A stretch of DNA of 64,000 nt from Chloroflexi bacterium GWB2_49_20. Lineage in GTDB: Bacteria; Chloroflexota; Anaerolineae; Anaerolineales; Villigracilaceae. A program made the translations under genes and the position numbers. The stretch spans positions 62,001 to 126,000 of the forward strand of contig MGMF01000021.1 of NCBI GenBank assembly GCA_001796335.1, read 5' to 3'. Below the pieces are notes generated by a model that ran no database searches, was not told the origin of the DNA, and saw only the letters and a list, made by a program, of their open reading frames with translations. Below, piece after piece: positions 9,377 through 17,834 of this stretch. Numbering within the stretch: position 1 is the stretch's first letter; each line of letters starts with the position of its first letter.

Positions 9377-10859
9377 GAGGTCGTCGGGTATTCTCTTTCA
9401 TCCAACCAGCCTCCCCGGGAAATACGGGATAGGCGATTTGGGGTCGAGCGCATTTGCTTTAATTGATTTTTTAAAAGAGATAGGTTGTAGTCTCTGGCAA
9501 ATTTTACCGCTTGGTCCTACAGGTTATGGAAATTCCCCTTATCAGTCTTTTTCCGCATTCGCGGGGAATCCTTATCTAATCAGCCCCGACATCTTGTTTC
9601 AAGAAGGGTTATTGCATTCGAATGATCTGGTTGAAGAAACTCGTTTTTCCCAAACGCATGTTGAATATGGGAGAATTATCCCTTGGAAATTAAACTTACT
9701 TGAACGAGCTTTTAATAAATTTTTCGATTCAAATTCATTGTTACGAAATGATTATGACGCTTTTTGTGACGAAAATGTCTATTGGTTGGAAGATTTTGCT
9801 CTCTTCATGGCACAGAAAGAAGCCTTTGGAGGAGGATCTTGGACAAATTGGCCGGAGCCTTTTCGAGTACGAAAACCTGCATTTTTAAACAAAGCCCGAA
9901 AAAATTTGAAACACTCTGTAGAGCGGTATAAGTTTTACCAATTCCTATTTTTCAGGCAATGGATTTCATTAAAATCTTATGCTCACAATTCAGGTATCAA
10001 AATCATAGGTGATATTCCATTATACGTTGCGCACGATAGTGCGGATGTGTGGGCAAATTCTGAATTATTTCTGTTGGACACCAAAGGTCGGCCAACAGTC
10101 GTGGCGGGTGTACCCCCGGATTATTTCTCTCCTACAGGGCAGTTATGGGGAAATCCTATTTATCAGTGGGATGAGCACAGAGCCACAGGGTTTAAGTGGT
10201 GGATTGAGCGTTTAAGATGGACACTTTATTTAGTAGATGTAGTCCGCCTGGACCACTTTCGGGGATTTGCGGGGTATTGGGAAGTGCCAGCTGAAAAATC
10301 CACTGCTGAATATGGAAGATGGGTTCAGGGTCCGGGGATTGAGTTCTTCAGGCAGATGGAGAAAGCCCTGGATAGAGAAGCAGGTTTGCCTTTGGTCGCA
10401 GAAGACCTGGGAGTAATTACCCAAGATGTAATTAAGTTGAGGGATCAATTAAAGTTACCAGGGATGAAAATCCTTCAATTTGCATTTTCAGGTTCGGATA
10501 ATTCCTTTCTCCCGCATCATTATTCTCCAAATTGTGTGGTTTATACAGGTACCCATGATAACGATACAACAACAGGCTGGTTCAATTCAGCCCCTGAACG
10601 AGAGAGATTATTTGCCAAAGATTATTTAGGCGTTGATGGCAGTGACATGGCGTGGGATTTAATTCGCGCTGGTTGGGCTTCAGTCGCTGTTTATGCACTT
10701 GCCCCTATGCAAGATTTCCTAAAACTTGATTCTAAAGCACGAATGAATTATCCAAGTCGAATTGGGGGGAATTGGGAATGGCGTATGTCTGAACATTACA
10801 AGGATGACGGTTTGATTGAAAGATTGAAAAAATATAATGTTTTATATGGACGAAGTTAG
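9366..10859 (+). CDS. malQ: 4-alpha-glucanotransferase (amylomaltase)
   Basis: This is a GH77 enzyme that disproportionates maltooligosaccharides and takes part in glycogen turnover. It begins SSGILFHPTSLPGKYGIGDLG, followed by LPLGPTGYGNSPYQSFSAFAGNPYLI, both hallmarks of MalQ. The catalytic blocks VVRLDHFRGF (nucleophile Asp), VAEDLGVI (acid/base Glu) and YTGTHDNDT (third Asp) are all present. I chose the ATG at 9366 (497 residues), inside the glgC stop region, rather than the in-frame ATG at 9327, because the extra 13 residues are glgC sequence in another frame. No strong ribosome site is seen, so translation is probably coupled to glgC. Confidence 0.95.
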   Translation: MKFERSSGILFHPTSLPGKYGIGDLGSSAFALIDFLKEIGCSLWQILPLGPTGYGNSPYQSFSAFAGNPYLISPDILFQEGLLHSNDLVEETRFSQTHVEYGRIIPWKLNLLERAFNKFFDSNSLLRNDYDAFCDENVYWLEDFALFMAQKEAFGGGSWTNWPEPFRVRKPAFLNKARKNLKHSVERYKFYQFLFFRQWISLKSYAHNSGIKIIGDIPLYVAHDSADVWANSELFLLDTKGRPTVVAGVPPDYFSPTGQLWGNPIYQWDEHRATGFKWWIERLRWTLYLVDVVRLDHFRGFAGYWEVPAEKSTAEYGRWVQGPGIEFFRQMEKALDREAGLPLVAEDLGVITQDVIKLRDQLKLPGMKILQFAFSGSDNSFLPHHYSPNCVVYTGTHDNDTTTGWFNSAPERERLFAKDYLGVDGSDMAWDLIRAGWASVAVYALAPMQDFLKLDSKARMNYPSRIGGNWEWRMSEHYKDDGLIERLKKYNVLYGRS

Positions 10860-10870
10860 ACAAAGATTAC

Positions 10871-11794
10871 TTATTTTTGAGATCGGGTGGCAATAAATAT
10901 TCCTGATAAAATTAAAAATGCTCCACTCAATTTTATAAACCCTGGTGATTCTTGTAAAATAAAATATGCGAGGATTGTGGAGCCGATAGGTTCTCCAAGA
11001 GTTAGTATGGCTACAAGAGTAGCGGGCAAAAAACGTAAAGTCCAATTATAGGTGGAATGACCAATAATTTGTGGAATAAGTGCCAGCAATAAGAGCCATA
11101 AGTAGGTGATCGCAGGATAACCAAAGGGTGTTTGCCTGGCAACTAACATAAAGGCGATCAAGACAAGAGCTGCCATACTGTATACCATAAATATATATGG
11201 GATCAATGACATTTTGGCTCTCAAGCGACGTCCTATCAGCAAGTAACCGGAAACAGTAATGGCACCTGAAAGTGCCAGGAGGTTTCCTTGCATTGATTTT
11301 CCTTGCAACAATGATGAGAGCGATGGGCAAGTCAGACCTGCCTGCCAAGTGCAGGAATCGCTTATTGCTATAATGGTTCCACCTAATAAAGCCAGAACCA
11401 TTCCCCCAAAAATCATTTTAGTTAGTGGCTCGCGCAGAAAAATAGGGGATAATAACGCCACCCATAAAGGGCCTGTGGAAACGAGAACTACAGAACTCGC
11501 GACACTTGTAAATTCGAGAGATGATATCCAGGCGGCAAAATGTAACGCTAAAAAAAAACCAGAGAGCAATCCCAGAATTAGTTCATTTCTGGTGAGTGCT
11601 CGCATCTCATCCTTATAACGAATCAAAGCATGTGGTGCCAAGAGGAGGCTTGCAAAAGCCAGACGAATGGCAGCAATCGCTAGGGAGGGCGCCTCCTGTT
11701 GGGCAAACCTTATGAACAGGGAAGCGGTTGAAACCGACACAATTGCGATGATGATTGCAAAGGGCAAATATACTGGGGAGCGATTTTCCACCAC
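10871..11794 (-). CDS. EamA/DMT-superfamily membrane transporter
   Basis: This 307-residue protein has about ten hydrophobic helices arranged as two EamA repeats. The first repeat contains FIRFAQQEAPSLAIAAIRL and the second the conserved GEPIGSTILAYFILQE. Proteins of the drug/metabolite transporter superfamily export or exchange amino acids, nucleosides or other small metabolites; the substrate cannot be predicted. The start is GTG at 11794 with an AGGAG site six nucleotides upstream. It runs convergently to malQ, only 11 nt apart, and appears to be a single-gene unit. Confidence 0.88.
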   Translation of the reverse strand: MVENRSPVYLPFAIIIAIVSVSTASLFIRFAQQEAPSLAIAAIRLAFASLLLAPHALIRYKDEMRALTRNELILGLLSGFFLALHFAAWISSLEFTSVASSVVLVSTGPLWVALLSPIFLREPLTKMIFGGMVLALLGGTIIAISDSCTWQAGLTCPSLSSLLQGKSMQGNLLALSGAITVSGYLLIGRRLRAKMSLIPYIFMVYSMAALVLIAFMLVARQTPFGYPAITYLWLLLLALIPQIIGHSTYNWTLRFLPATLVAILTLGEPIGSTILAYFILQESPGFIKLSGAFLILSGIFIATRSQK

Positions 11795-11856
11795 GAATAT
11801 CTCCTGGGTAGTGCGGGATTTTCAACGGTTGAATAGATTCTAACAGAATTATTTTA

Positions 11857-12216
11857 TTAGAGGCGAGATTTAGGTTTACGAATATGCCAGATCACTTTAC
11901 CCTTTACAGCTGACCTTGGAATATATCCCAGCCTGCGACTGTTCAAACTGTTTTCTTGAGTGCCTCTAACGAAAAATTCCCCACCTGGTAAAACAGATTC
12001 AATAATTTTAATCAAGGTTCCATAATTATCATGATTAAACACTATAATATCCCCGCGGGATAGCTGTCGAAAAAGGAAGGGGCTCTTCATGATAACCACA
12101 AAGTCCCCTTCCTGATATTCGGGCGACATGCTTGTCCCCGTAACTTTAAAGATGGAAAACCAGAGCTTGCGCTTGATGGATTGTTTAACCGTCTTTATTG
12201 TCGCCGTTGTACGCAA
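11857..12216 (-). CDS. sodX: Ni-superoxide dismutase maturation protease (S26 family)
   Basis: This 119-residue S24/S26-fold protease has the nucleophile motif VTGTSMSP (Ser29) and a Lys in GTLIK (Lys70) as the likely Ser/Lys dyad. RGDIIVF and the C-terminal GKVIW are also typical. It starts 8 nt after the sodN stop, and in known genomes this sodN-sodX pairing marks the protease that removes the N-terminal leader of Ni-SOD so that His1 can bind nickel. The best start is TTG at 12216; there is no ATG at a suitable place. There is no clear transmembrane helix, which fits a cytosolic processing enzyme rather than a secretory signal peptidase. Confidence 0.88.
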   Translation of the reverse strand: MRTTATIKTVKQSIKRKLWFSIFKVTGTSMSPEYQEGDFVVIMKSPFLFRQLSRGDIIVFNHDNYGTLIKIIESVLPGGEFFVRGTQENSLNSRRLGYIPRSAVKGKVIWHIRKPKSRL

Positions 12217-12224
12217 TGAATCGG

Positions 12225-12716
12225 CTAAAGGTTTGGATAAACCATTTCTAGAGCGGGAGCGTAAGGAGCCTTGGCGCGTTTGGTTGCAACACCTTTTGTT
12301 TCCCAGAAAATTGATGCAAATTCGTTGATTGCCTCTACAAATGCCAAACCGGATTCCCTATCTGCTGTTTGCCGGCATTTAGATCCAAGTTGCATGATCT
12401 TTTGAACAAGATCATCTACGTTGGGATGTTTATCTTTCTTGAAATAATCACCCCAGATCACACGAATCTCATGTTTGGCTTTTTCTGCATGTTCTTCTTT
12501 GACGGCAATATAGCGGGACATGCTATTGTGGTAATCAGTTTTACCTTTGTCGTCACCGCCTTGTAATCCTGCCATTAAGTCCATCATGCGGACAACAGTC
12601 AGGGCTGCAATTTGGGCGGGAGCAGGATCGTATATTCCGCAAGGAACATCGCAATGAGCCTGGGCATGCTCAATATTATATTTCTTGTCAAGAGAATCCA
12701 AAATTTTGTAGAACAT
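12225..12716 (-). CDS. sodN: Nickel-dependent superoxide dismutase precursor
   Basis: This 163-residue precursor detoxifies superoxide. A 20-residue leader is followed by HCDVPCGIYDPA, the nickel hook; after cleavage His21 becomes His1 and Cys22 and Cys26 become the Ni ligands Cys2 and Cys6. The helical remainder has the expected family blocks (VRMMDLM, DYHNSMSRYIAVKEEHAEKAKHE). The ATG at 12716 has a perfect AAGGAGG ribosome site; an upstream in-frame start at 12740 has none and would include that site. The protease gene sodX follows at once. A TTGACA-17-TATTAT promoter with an overlapping palindrome lies upstream. Confidence 0.96.
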   Translation of the reverse strand: MFYKILDSLDKKYNIEHAQAHCDVPCGIYDPAPAQIAALTVVRMMDLMAGLQGGDDKGKTDYHNSMSRYIAVKEEHAEKAKHEIRVIWGDYFKKDKHPNVDDLVQKIMQLGSKCRQTADRESGLAFVEAINEFASIFWETKGVATKRAKAPYAPALEMVYPNL

Positions 12717-12760
12717 AAAAACCTCCTTAATAAACAACATCGCGAAAATTGATTAACACA

Positions 12761-12799
12761 TATTATATTCATAATAATGATAAACACATCCGGTGTCAA
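12761..12799 (-). promoter_or_regulatory. sodN promoter with Fur-like inverted repeat
   Basis: On the minus strand the -35 box is TTGACA (12794-12799) and the -10 box TATTAT (12771-12776), 17 nt apart. The -10 box forms one arm of the 16-bp inverted repeat TATTAT-N4-ATAATA (12761-12776). AT-rich palindromes of this kind resemble Fur/Nur-family operators, and Ni-SOD is Nur-controlled in Streptomyces. Binding here is an inference. Confidence 0.55.
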
Positions 12800-12935
12800 G
12801 AAATACCAAGGTTCTTTTATATATTTCTTATACTAATAAGATAAAAAATGGGAACTATAGATCATCCATCAATTTGGAAAATAGGGTAAAATTAAGATGA
12901 TTAGATATATTCATTATTTCCAAAGGAGGTTGTAA

Positions 12936-13334
12936 ATGACTCACATAATTACCAGTCTTTGCCTGCGAGATAGCGGTTGTGTGGATGTATGTCCTGTGGA
13001 GTGTATCGTGCCTGGAAAGCCGCAGGAAAAATATCCGTGGTACTACATTGATCCGGATACATGTATAGATTGTGGTGCCTGTGTCCCGGAGTGCCCTTAT
13101 GCGGCTATTTTTCCAGAGGATGAAGTGCCAAATGCATATTCTGCGCGCGGTGGCGAATATTTAAGCCGGATTGGTTTGACAGGCCATTATGAGGGTGAAA
13201 ACCATGGTGGCGAAGCAGTGATATTGGATACTGTCAAACAACTGGAAGCGGGAGAAAAAGTAGATTTGACAGACGATATAAAACCAAATTATGAATATTT
13301 CAAGGATGGACCTGGTTATGGTTCGAAACCGTAG
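12936..13334 (+). CDS. Dicluster ferredoxin (FdxA-like)
   Basis: This 132-residue small electron carrier has two Cys clusters: Cys9, 15, 19 and 23 (ending CVDVCPVEC), and Cys43, 46, 49 and 53 (CIDCGACVPEC). The second is a regular 4Fe-4S motif. The first has CX5CX3CX3C spacing, which could hold a 3Fe-4S or a 4Fe-4S cluster. The C-terminal half (YSARGGEYLSRIG, then an acidic region) is an extension seen in dicluster ferredoxins of the FdxA type. The AAAGGAGG ribosome site is ideal. It is transcribed away from sodN and followed by a strong terminator, so it is monocistronic. The redox partner is not known. Confidence 0.9.
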   Translation: MTHIITSLCLRDSGCVDVCPVECIVPGKPQEKYPWYYIDPDTCIDCGACVPECPYAAIFPEDEVPNAYSARGGEYLSRIGLTGHYEGENHGGEAVILDTVKQLEAGEKVDLTDDIKPNYEYFKDGPGYGSKP

Positions 13335-13351
13335 AAAAAGCTAGGTTTATG

Positions 13352-13387
13352 ACGTCCGATGGCTGTAATTGTCATCGGACGTTTTTT
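13352..13387 (+). terminator. Rho-independent terminator after ferredoxin gene
   Basis: There is a perfect 10-bp stem (13352-13361 with 13373-13382), an 11-nt loop and a run of Ts directly after it. Confidence 0.9.
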
Positions 13388-13477
13388 GATGTGTCATACC
13401 GGATGCAAACGCTATAATAGAACCATAAGACTTATGGTAGACTTGAGCATAAATAATTAGGGAAGTGAGAAAATGGT

Positions 13478-14080
13478 ATGACTTTTGACCCAACCTATTT
13501 AAGTAATTTCGTATTGGTACTAACAGGGTTTGGGGGAGCTTTCCTGGCTGCATTATGGTTAAGCTTGGTAATTTGGACTTATCGCGACATTAAAAGCCGT
13601 GCGCGTGATAGCCTTGTTTATATATTAGCAACGTTGGTGGTTGCGGTGCTATCTTTACCAGGGTTTCTTATCTATCTGGTTCTTCGTCCCCAATTTACCT
13701 TGGAAGAGGGATATCAAAGAGCACTAGAAGAAGAAGCGCTCCTACAAGCAATAGAGGATCAGATTGTATGCCCTGGTTGTGAGCGGCGTATCGAAGAAGA
13801 TTGGCAAATATGTCCTAATTGCCATACGAGATTGAGCAAACCTTGTCATCATTGTGGAAAATTAATGGATTTACCCTGGAACGTATGCCCATTTTGTGCA
13901 ACTCCAGAGCTTGGGTTGCGTACAGAAAATTTATTTATTTCCGAAAATCTTGAAGATAAAATGGCAGGTGTTGAGTTAAGAACGGAACCGGAGACAAAAC
14001 CAGAAACAGAGCCAGAAACAGTAACATTGCCAGCTCAACAAGATGTGATAGAGCAAGACAATCATTCCTACGAACCATAA
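13478..14080 (+). CDS. Zinc-ribbon membrane protein, unknown role
   Basis: This 200-residue protein has two N-terminal transmembrane helices (about 11-34 and 46-69). A cytosolic double zinc ribbon follows, with four CxxC pairs at 98/101, 112/115, 123/126 and 137/140 (CPGC, CPNC, CHHC, CPFC). A short acidic tail with repeated PET/PETE units ends the protein. This arrangement is common in Chloroflexota and Gram-positive membrane proteins of unknown function. It heads a same-strand run that continues into a small membrane protein, an enolase-superfamily enzyme, a CapA-like lipoprotein and a cyclase-family gene. A TATAAT box occurs near 13411. No function is assigned. Confidence 0.75.
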   Translation: MTFDPTYLSNFVLVLTGFGGAFLAALWLSLVIWTYRDIKSRARDSLVYILATLVVAVLSLPGFLIYLVLRPQFTLEEGYQRALEEEALLQAIEDQIVCPGCERRIEEDWQICPNCHTRLSKPCHHCGKLMDLPWNVCPFCATPELGLRTENLFISENLEDKMAGVELRTEPETKPETEPETVTLPAQQDVIEQDNHSYEP

Positions 14081-14362
14081 ATATTCTATTTTGCGGAGAA
14101 TAAAATTGGAATTGCCAGCATAATCATTGGAATATTTTCTGTTTTCGGAGTCTGTTTTTCATTAATTCCATTACTCAATGTACTAAATTGTGTTGGATTA
14201 CCCCTTGGTTTGTTAGGCGCCATTCTAGGGATTGCAGCCTTGGTTTCAAGCCGGGGAAGAAAAGGGATAGCCATTGCTGGAATTACCTTGAATGGTCTTG
14301 CGGTTTTGGTAGGTGTTGTCCGTTTTGTGATCAGCCTGGTAACCACAGGTGGTATTGTCTAA
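14081..14362 (+). CDS. Small DUF4190-like membrane protein with non-standard start
   Basis: The frame following the TAA at 14078 runs open to the TAA at 14360 and encodes a hydrophobic, glycine-rich protein with two to three transmembrane segments. Pieces include IGIASIIIGIFSVFGV, GLLGAILGIAAL and KGIAIAGITLNGLAVLVG, the pattern of small DUF4190-type proteins. There is no ATG, GTG or TTG in a usable place. An ATT at 14105 is preceded by GGAG (14095-14098) with 6-nt spacing, so AUU initiation (as in infC) is the best guess; the product would be 85 residues. ATA at 14081, or readthrough of the zinc-ribbon gene's stop, which lies in the same frame, are alternatives. Confidence 0.55.
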   Translation: MFYFAENKIGIASIIIGIFSVFGVCFSLIPLLNVLNCVGLPLGLLGAILGIAALVSSRGRKGIAIAGITLNGLAVLVGVVRFVISLVTTGGIV

Positions 14363-14373
14363 GACAACCTTCG

Positions 14374-15483
14374 ATGAAAATTAAGAAGATAAAATTAAAT
14401 CATCTGGCAATGCCATTAGTATCTCCATTTGAGACGTCTTTTGGGCGGATCAGTGAGCGTGAATGTATAGTAATTAGTATTTTTTCAGAGGGGTTAGTCG
14501 GGTATGGTGAATGTGTTGCTGATCGAGATCCGGGTTATGCTTATGAAACCACCGGTACAGCCTGGCATATATTGAGAGATTTCCTGATACCAGCAATTTT
14601 AGGAAAAGATATCAAATCTGCTGATGAGTATCAAGAAATAGTGTCAGAGGTGCGTGGGCATTTAATGGCAAAAGCCAGCTTGGAAATGGCTTTGTGGGAT
14701 CTATTTGGCAAAGCCCAGGAAAAATCGTTAAGAACCTTATTTCAGGGGGAACGCCAGAAAGTTGATGTGGGCGTCTCTATTGGCCTCCAAAATTCGCCCC
14801 AGGCACTTGCCAAGGTTGTCAGTGAGTATCTTGAACAAGGGTATGGCAGAATAAAACTGAAGATCAAACCCGGCCGGGATTTAGGCGATGTAAGCATTAT
14901 TCGGGGCAGCTTTCCTGAAATACGTCTTCAAGTTGATGCCAATTCTGCATATACATTGGATACCGCCCAAACACTTTTACAGTTGGATAATTTCAATTTA
15001 CTGATGATTGAACAACCGTTATTTGAAGATGATTTATGGGAACACCATAAGCTGCAGCTGCAATTCCACACCGCAATCTGTTTGGATGAGAGCATCCTGT
15101 CGGCACGACACGCACGCTCTGCTATCGAAATGGAAGCGTGTCGTATTATTAATATCAAAGCAGGGAGAGTGGGTGGATTGAGCGAGGCTATAGCGATCCA
15201 TGATACCTGTAAGGAAAGGGGTATTCCAAATTGGTGTGGCGGAATGCTTGAAACAGGCGTTGGAAGAGCCTCCAACCTGGCTCTGGCTTCTCTACCAAAT
15301 TTCACTCTGCCTGCTGATATATCTGCAACGGAGCGATATTATAAACAGGATATCACAAACGAGAATTTTGTTTTAAATTCCGACAGCACAATCAATGTAC
15401 CTGCCGGGGGTGGATTGGGGGTAACCATTAACGAAAAAGCATTAAAAACATTTACGCTTACAGAAGCCATTTATGGTAAGTGA
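14374..15483 (+). CDS. Enolase-superfamily o-succinylbenzoate synthase / N-acylamino acid racemase
   Basis: This 369-residue protein of the MenC/NSAR subgroup has a capping domain (1-125) and then a TIM barrel. The catalytic lysines are the KxK pair Lys161 and Lys163 in RIKLKIKPG. The metal ligands are Asp188 (VDAN), Glu213 (IEQP) and Asp238 (LDES), and the opposite base is Lys262 (NIKAGRVGG). Residue order and spacing nearly coincide with the Amycolatopsis racemase. GGMLETGVGRASN closes the barrel. No other menaquinone gene is nearby, while a cyclase-family hydrolase and an aminotransferase follow, so racemisation of N-acyl amino acids is at least as likely as OSB synthesis. The true start is the ATG at 14374; an upstream in-frame start would overlap the membrane-protein frame. 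Its stop overlaps the next start by 11 nt. Confidence 0.85.
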   Translation: MKIKKIKLNHLAMPLVSPFETSFGRISERECIVISIFSEGLVGYGECVADRDPGYAYETTGTAWHILRDFLIPAILGKDIKSADEYQEIVSEVRGHLMAKASLEMALWDLFGKAQEKSLRTLFQGERQKVDVGVSIGLQNSPQALAKVVSEYLEQGYGRIKLKIKPGRDLGDVSIIRGSFPEIRLQVDANSAYTLDTAQTLLQLDNFNLLMIEQPLFEDDLWEHHKLQLQFHTAICLDESILSARHARSAIEMEACRIINIKAGRVGGLSEAIAIHDTCKERGIPNWCGGMLETGVGRASNLALASLPNFTLPADISATERYYKQDITNENFVLNSDSTINVPAGGGLGVTINEKALKTFTLTEAIYGK

Positions 15484-17179
15484 TGCAGATAAAAAAAGCA
15501 CCTCGCTATTAACTACTGTTTTATTAATATTATTAGCGGCTTGCAGCCCTCTATGGGGAAAAACAGCAGATGTAGGCGTTGGAATGGCGTGGACTGAAAC
15601 CCCAACGCCATTTTTACCAGTAGGGATTCTTCCTACACTACTGACATCACCTTTACAACCAAGTCCGGTTGCATCGTCTACTCCACAGATTCCCGAAAAC
15701 GAAGCGTCACAAATCTGGACGAGTGAAGCTGTTTCTCCAAGGCTTATGGTTTATTTATCGTCTTCAGGTCTACAAATAACAAGTGATTCTTTGGCGGCAT
15801 TGTATCACCTGGATATTCAAACCGCAGAAAATGGTCCGCAAACCACCTGGATTTACGCACTGGTTGTTCCATTTCCAACTATTATTGATGACGTACTATG
15901 GGATGACTTTCTCGATGCCTGGCAAGGGAGGAGCGCAGGACCTTTTGCAGGAGCTCCTCTCTGGATGGATTCCTCCACGCTAAAAGCAATAAGCGCTTTG
16001 TTGGGGCCACCAGCCTCGGATAGTGTTCGTACTGCTCCTGCAGATATTTTAACCGAATCGGCTTGGTTGAAACAACCATCTTGGGGGATTGTTCCTTTTG
16101 ATGAGCTTAAACCACGTTGGAAAGTTTTGAACTTAGACGGCCAATCGCCAATTTCAAAGGATTTTGATCCTGATATATATCCTTTAAAGGTTACTTTTGG
16201 TTTTCAAGAAGAAGGATTACCGCCTAATTTTACATTGCCGGAATCCAATCGAGATCCAGGTAAACTTACCACATTGATTATGACCGGTGTCACAGCCATG
16301 GTGCGAGCAACTGCTGCTAAAATGGAACGAAATGGGATTTTGTACCCTGGAAAAGACATTCGGGCATGGCTTCTGTCGGCTGACTTGACTCATATAAGCA
16401 ATGAAATCCCCTTCTCTGAGAATTGTCCATTTCCAGATCCCAACCAGGCAACCCTGGTTTTTTGTAGTGATCCAAAATATATTACCCTACTCGAAGATGT
16501 AGGCACAGATATTGTTGAATTAACCGGAAATCATTTTCAAGACTGGGGATCGGATGCGACATTATTGACCTTGGAAATGTACGACCAAAGAGGGTGGATA
16601 TATTTTGGCGGAGGTGTCAACCTGGCGGATGCTCGGTCTGCAAAAACAATTATCCATAACGGCAATAAGTTGGCTTTTATTGGGTGTAATCCGGCAGGTC
16701 CGCAATTTGCCTGGGCGACAGATTATCAGCCGGGAGCAGCGCCTTGTGATTTTGGGTGGATGGAAAGTGAAATCAACCGCCTGCGTTCTGAAGGTTATCT
16801 ACCGATTGTGACATTTCAATATGCCGAATCATACTCTATTCATCCGCTTCCCGATCAAGTGGACGATTTTCGTGCGATGGCTGCTGCTGGTGCTGTAATA
16901 GTTAGTGGTAGTCAGGCTCATCTCCCGCAGACTATTGAATTTTACAATGAGAGCTTTATCCATTATGGATTGGGAAACCTATTCTTTGACCAGATGGATT
17001 TTCCAGTTGTTGGAACAAGAAGGGAATTCATCGATCGGCATATATTTTATGATGGCAAATACATCGGAACTGAGTTGCTGACTGCTATGCTGGAGGATTA
17101 TTCACGTCCCAGGCCGATGACTTTGGAAGAGCGCTTCACCTTTCTTGAAGAGATATTTTCCGCAAGTGGATGGTATTGA
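15473..17179 (+). CDS. CapA-like lipoprotein
   Basis: This 568-residue exported protein has signal sequence residues about 10-23 and a lipobox LAAC (Cys24), so it is probably membrane-anchored outside the cell. A Pro/Thr/Ser linker follows. Residues about 80-255 look like a solute-binding-type domain (WGIVPFDELKPRW). The C-terminal half matches the CapA metallophosphoesterase-like fold of poly-gamma-glutamate proteins: SADLTHISNEIPF, then ELTGNHFQDWG, then a late SGSQAHLPQ and HYGLGNLFFDQ. The standard early metal site is degenerate: SADLTH replaces the typical GDVML-type motif. It is translationally coupled to the preceding enolase-superfamily gene. Confidence 0.8.
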   Translation: MVSDADKKSTSLLTTVLLILLAACSPLWGKTADVGVGMAWTETPTPFLPVGILPTLLTSPLQPSPVASSTPQIPENEASQIWTSEAVSPRLMVYLSSSGLQITSDSLAALYHLDIQTAENGPQTTWIYALVVPFPTIIDDVLWDDFLDAWQGRSAGPFAGAPLWMDSSTLKAISALLGPPASDSVRTAPADILTESAWLKQPSWGIVPFDELKPRWKVLNLDGQSPISKDFDPDIYPLKVTFGFQEEGLPPNFTLPESNRDPGKLTTLIMTGVTAMVRATAAKMERNGILYPGKDIRAWLLSADLTHISNEIPFSENCPFPDPNQATLVFCSDPKYITLLEDVGTDIVELTGNHFQDWGSDATLLTLEMYDQRGWIYFGGGVNLADARSAKTIIHNGNKLAFIGCNPAGPQFAWATDYQPGAAPCDFGWMESEINRLRSEGYLPIVTFQYAESYSIHPLPDQVDDFRAMAAAGAVIVSGSQAHLPQTIEFYNESFIHYGLGNLFFDQMDFPVVGTRREFIDRHIFYDGKYIGTELLTAMLEDYSRPRPMTLEERFTFLEEIFSASGWY

Positions 17180-17201
17180 TATCATTTTGCAGGAGATAGA
17201 A

Positions 17202-17834
17202 ATGGCGATTTATGATATATCCCTTACTATTTCACCAGGACTTCCGGTTTGGCCAGGAGATCCAGCAATTCAATTACAACAAGTGAGCTTTATGGATAAA
17301 GGGGATGTATGCAATGTTTCGTACTTGGCGATGGGTGTACACGCAGGAACTCATGTGGATGCACCGCACCATTTTCTTAATGATAATCGTACAGTAGAGA
17401 ATTTAGATCTGACTGTAATGACTGGTCAGGCATTCTTGATTGAATTCGGCAATGAAGTAAATGCAATATCATTTGAGATATTGGACAGAGCCTCTATTCC
17501 GATGGGAGTTGAACGGTTATTAATCAAAACTCGAAATTCTGAGATATGGGCACGAAGTGAAAAAAAATTTACTGAAAAATTTGTGGCTATTGTTCAAGAT
17601 GGCGCTGAATGGCTTGTGCAAAGAGGAATAAAATTGGTGGGCGTGGATTATCTTTCAGTAGCGCCATTTGGAGAAGGAGTCCCAACGCATAGGGTTTTAT
17701 TAGAAGCAGGTATCGTTGCTCTGGAGGGATTGAATCTTTCATCTGTATCCCAAGGATATTATGAATTGTACTGTCTACCTCTCAAACTTAAAGGAGCTGA
17801 TGGCGCGCCGGCAAGGGTGATACTCAAGAAATGA
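17202..17834 (+). CDS. Cyclase-family (kynurenine formamidase-like) metal hydrolase
   Basis: This 210-residue protein starts IYDISLTISPGLPVWPGDP and has HAGTHVDAPHHF, the metal-binding HxGTHxDxPxHF signature. SVAPFGEGVPTHRVLLEAGIVALEGLNL is the usual C-terminal block. Family members hydrolyse formylated or cyclic amides, such as N-formylkynurenine or isatin. The ATG at 17202 has an AGGAGAT site and starts the conserved sequence; an in-frame start at 17145 would overlap the CapA-like gene by 35 nt and adds 19 non-conserved residues. It ends the run begun by the zinc-ribbon gene. Substrate unknown. Confidence 0.88.
   Translation: MAIYDISLTISPGLPVWPGDPAIQLQQVSFMDKGDVCNVSYLAMGVHAGTHVDAPHHFLNDNRTVENLDLTVMTGQAFLIEFGNEVNAISFEILDRASIPMGVERLLIKTRNSEIWARSEKKFTEKFVAIVQDGAEWLVQRGIKLVGVDYLSVAPFGEGVPTHRVLLEAGIVALEGLNLSSVSQGYYELYCLPLKLKGADGAPARVILKK

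Noticed and set aside
14374-15483. Evidence for a menaquinone gene cluster
   Set aside because: Only a MenC-like gene is present, its residue pattern fits N-acylamino acid racemases equally well, and no other men gene is in the window.
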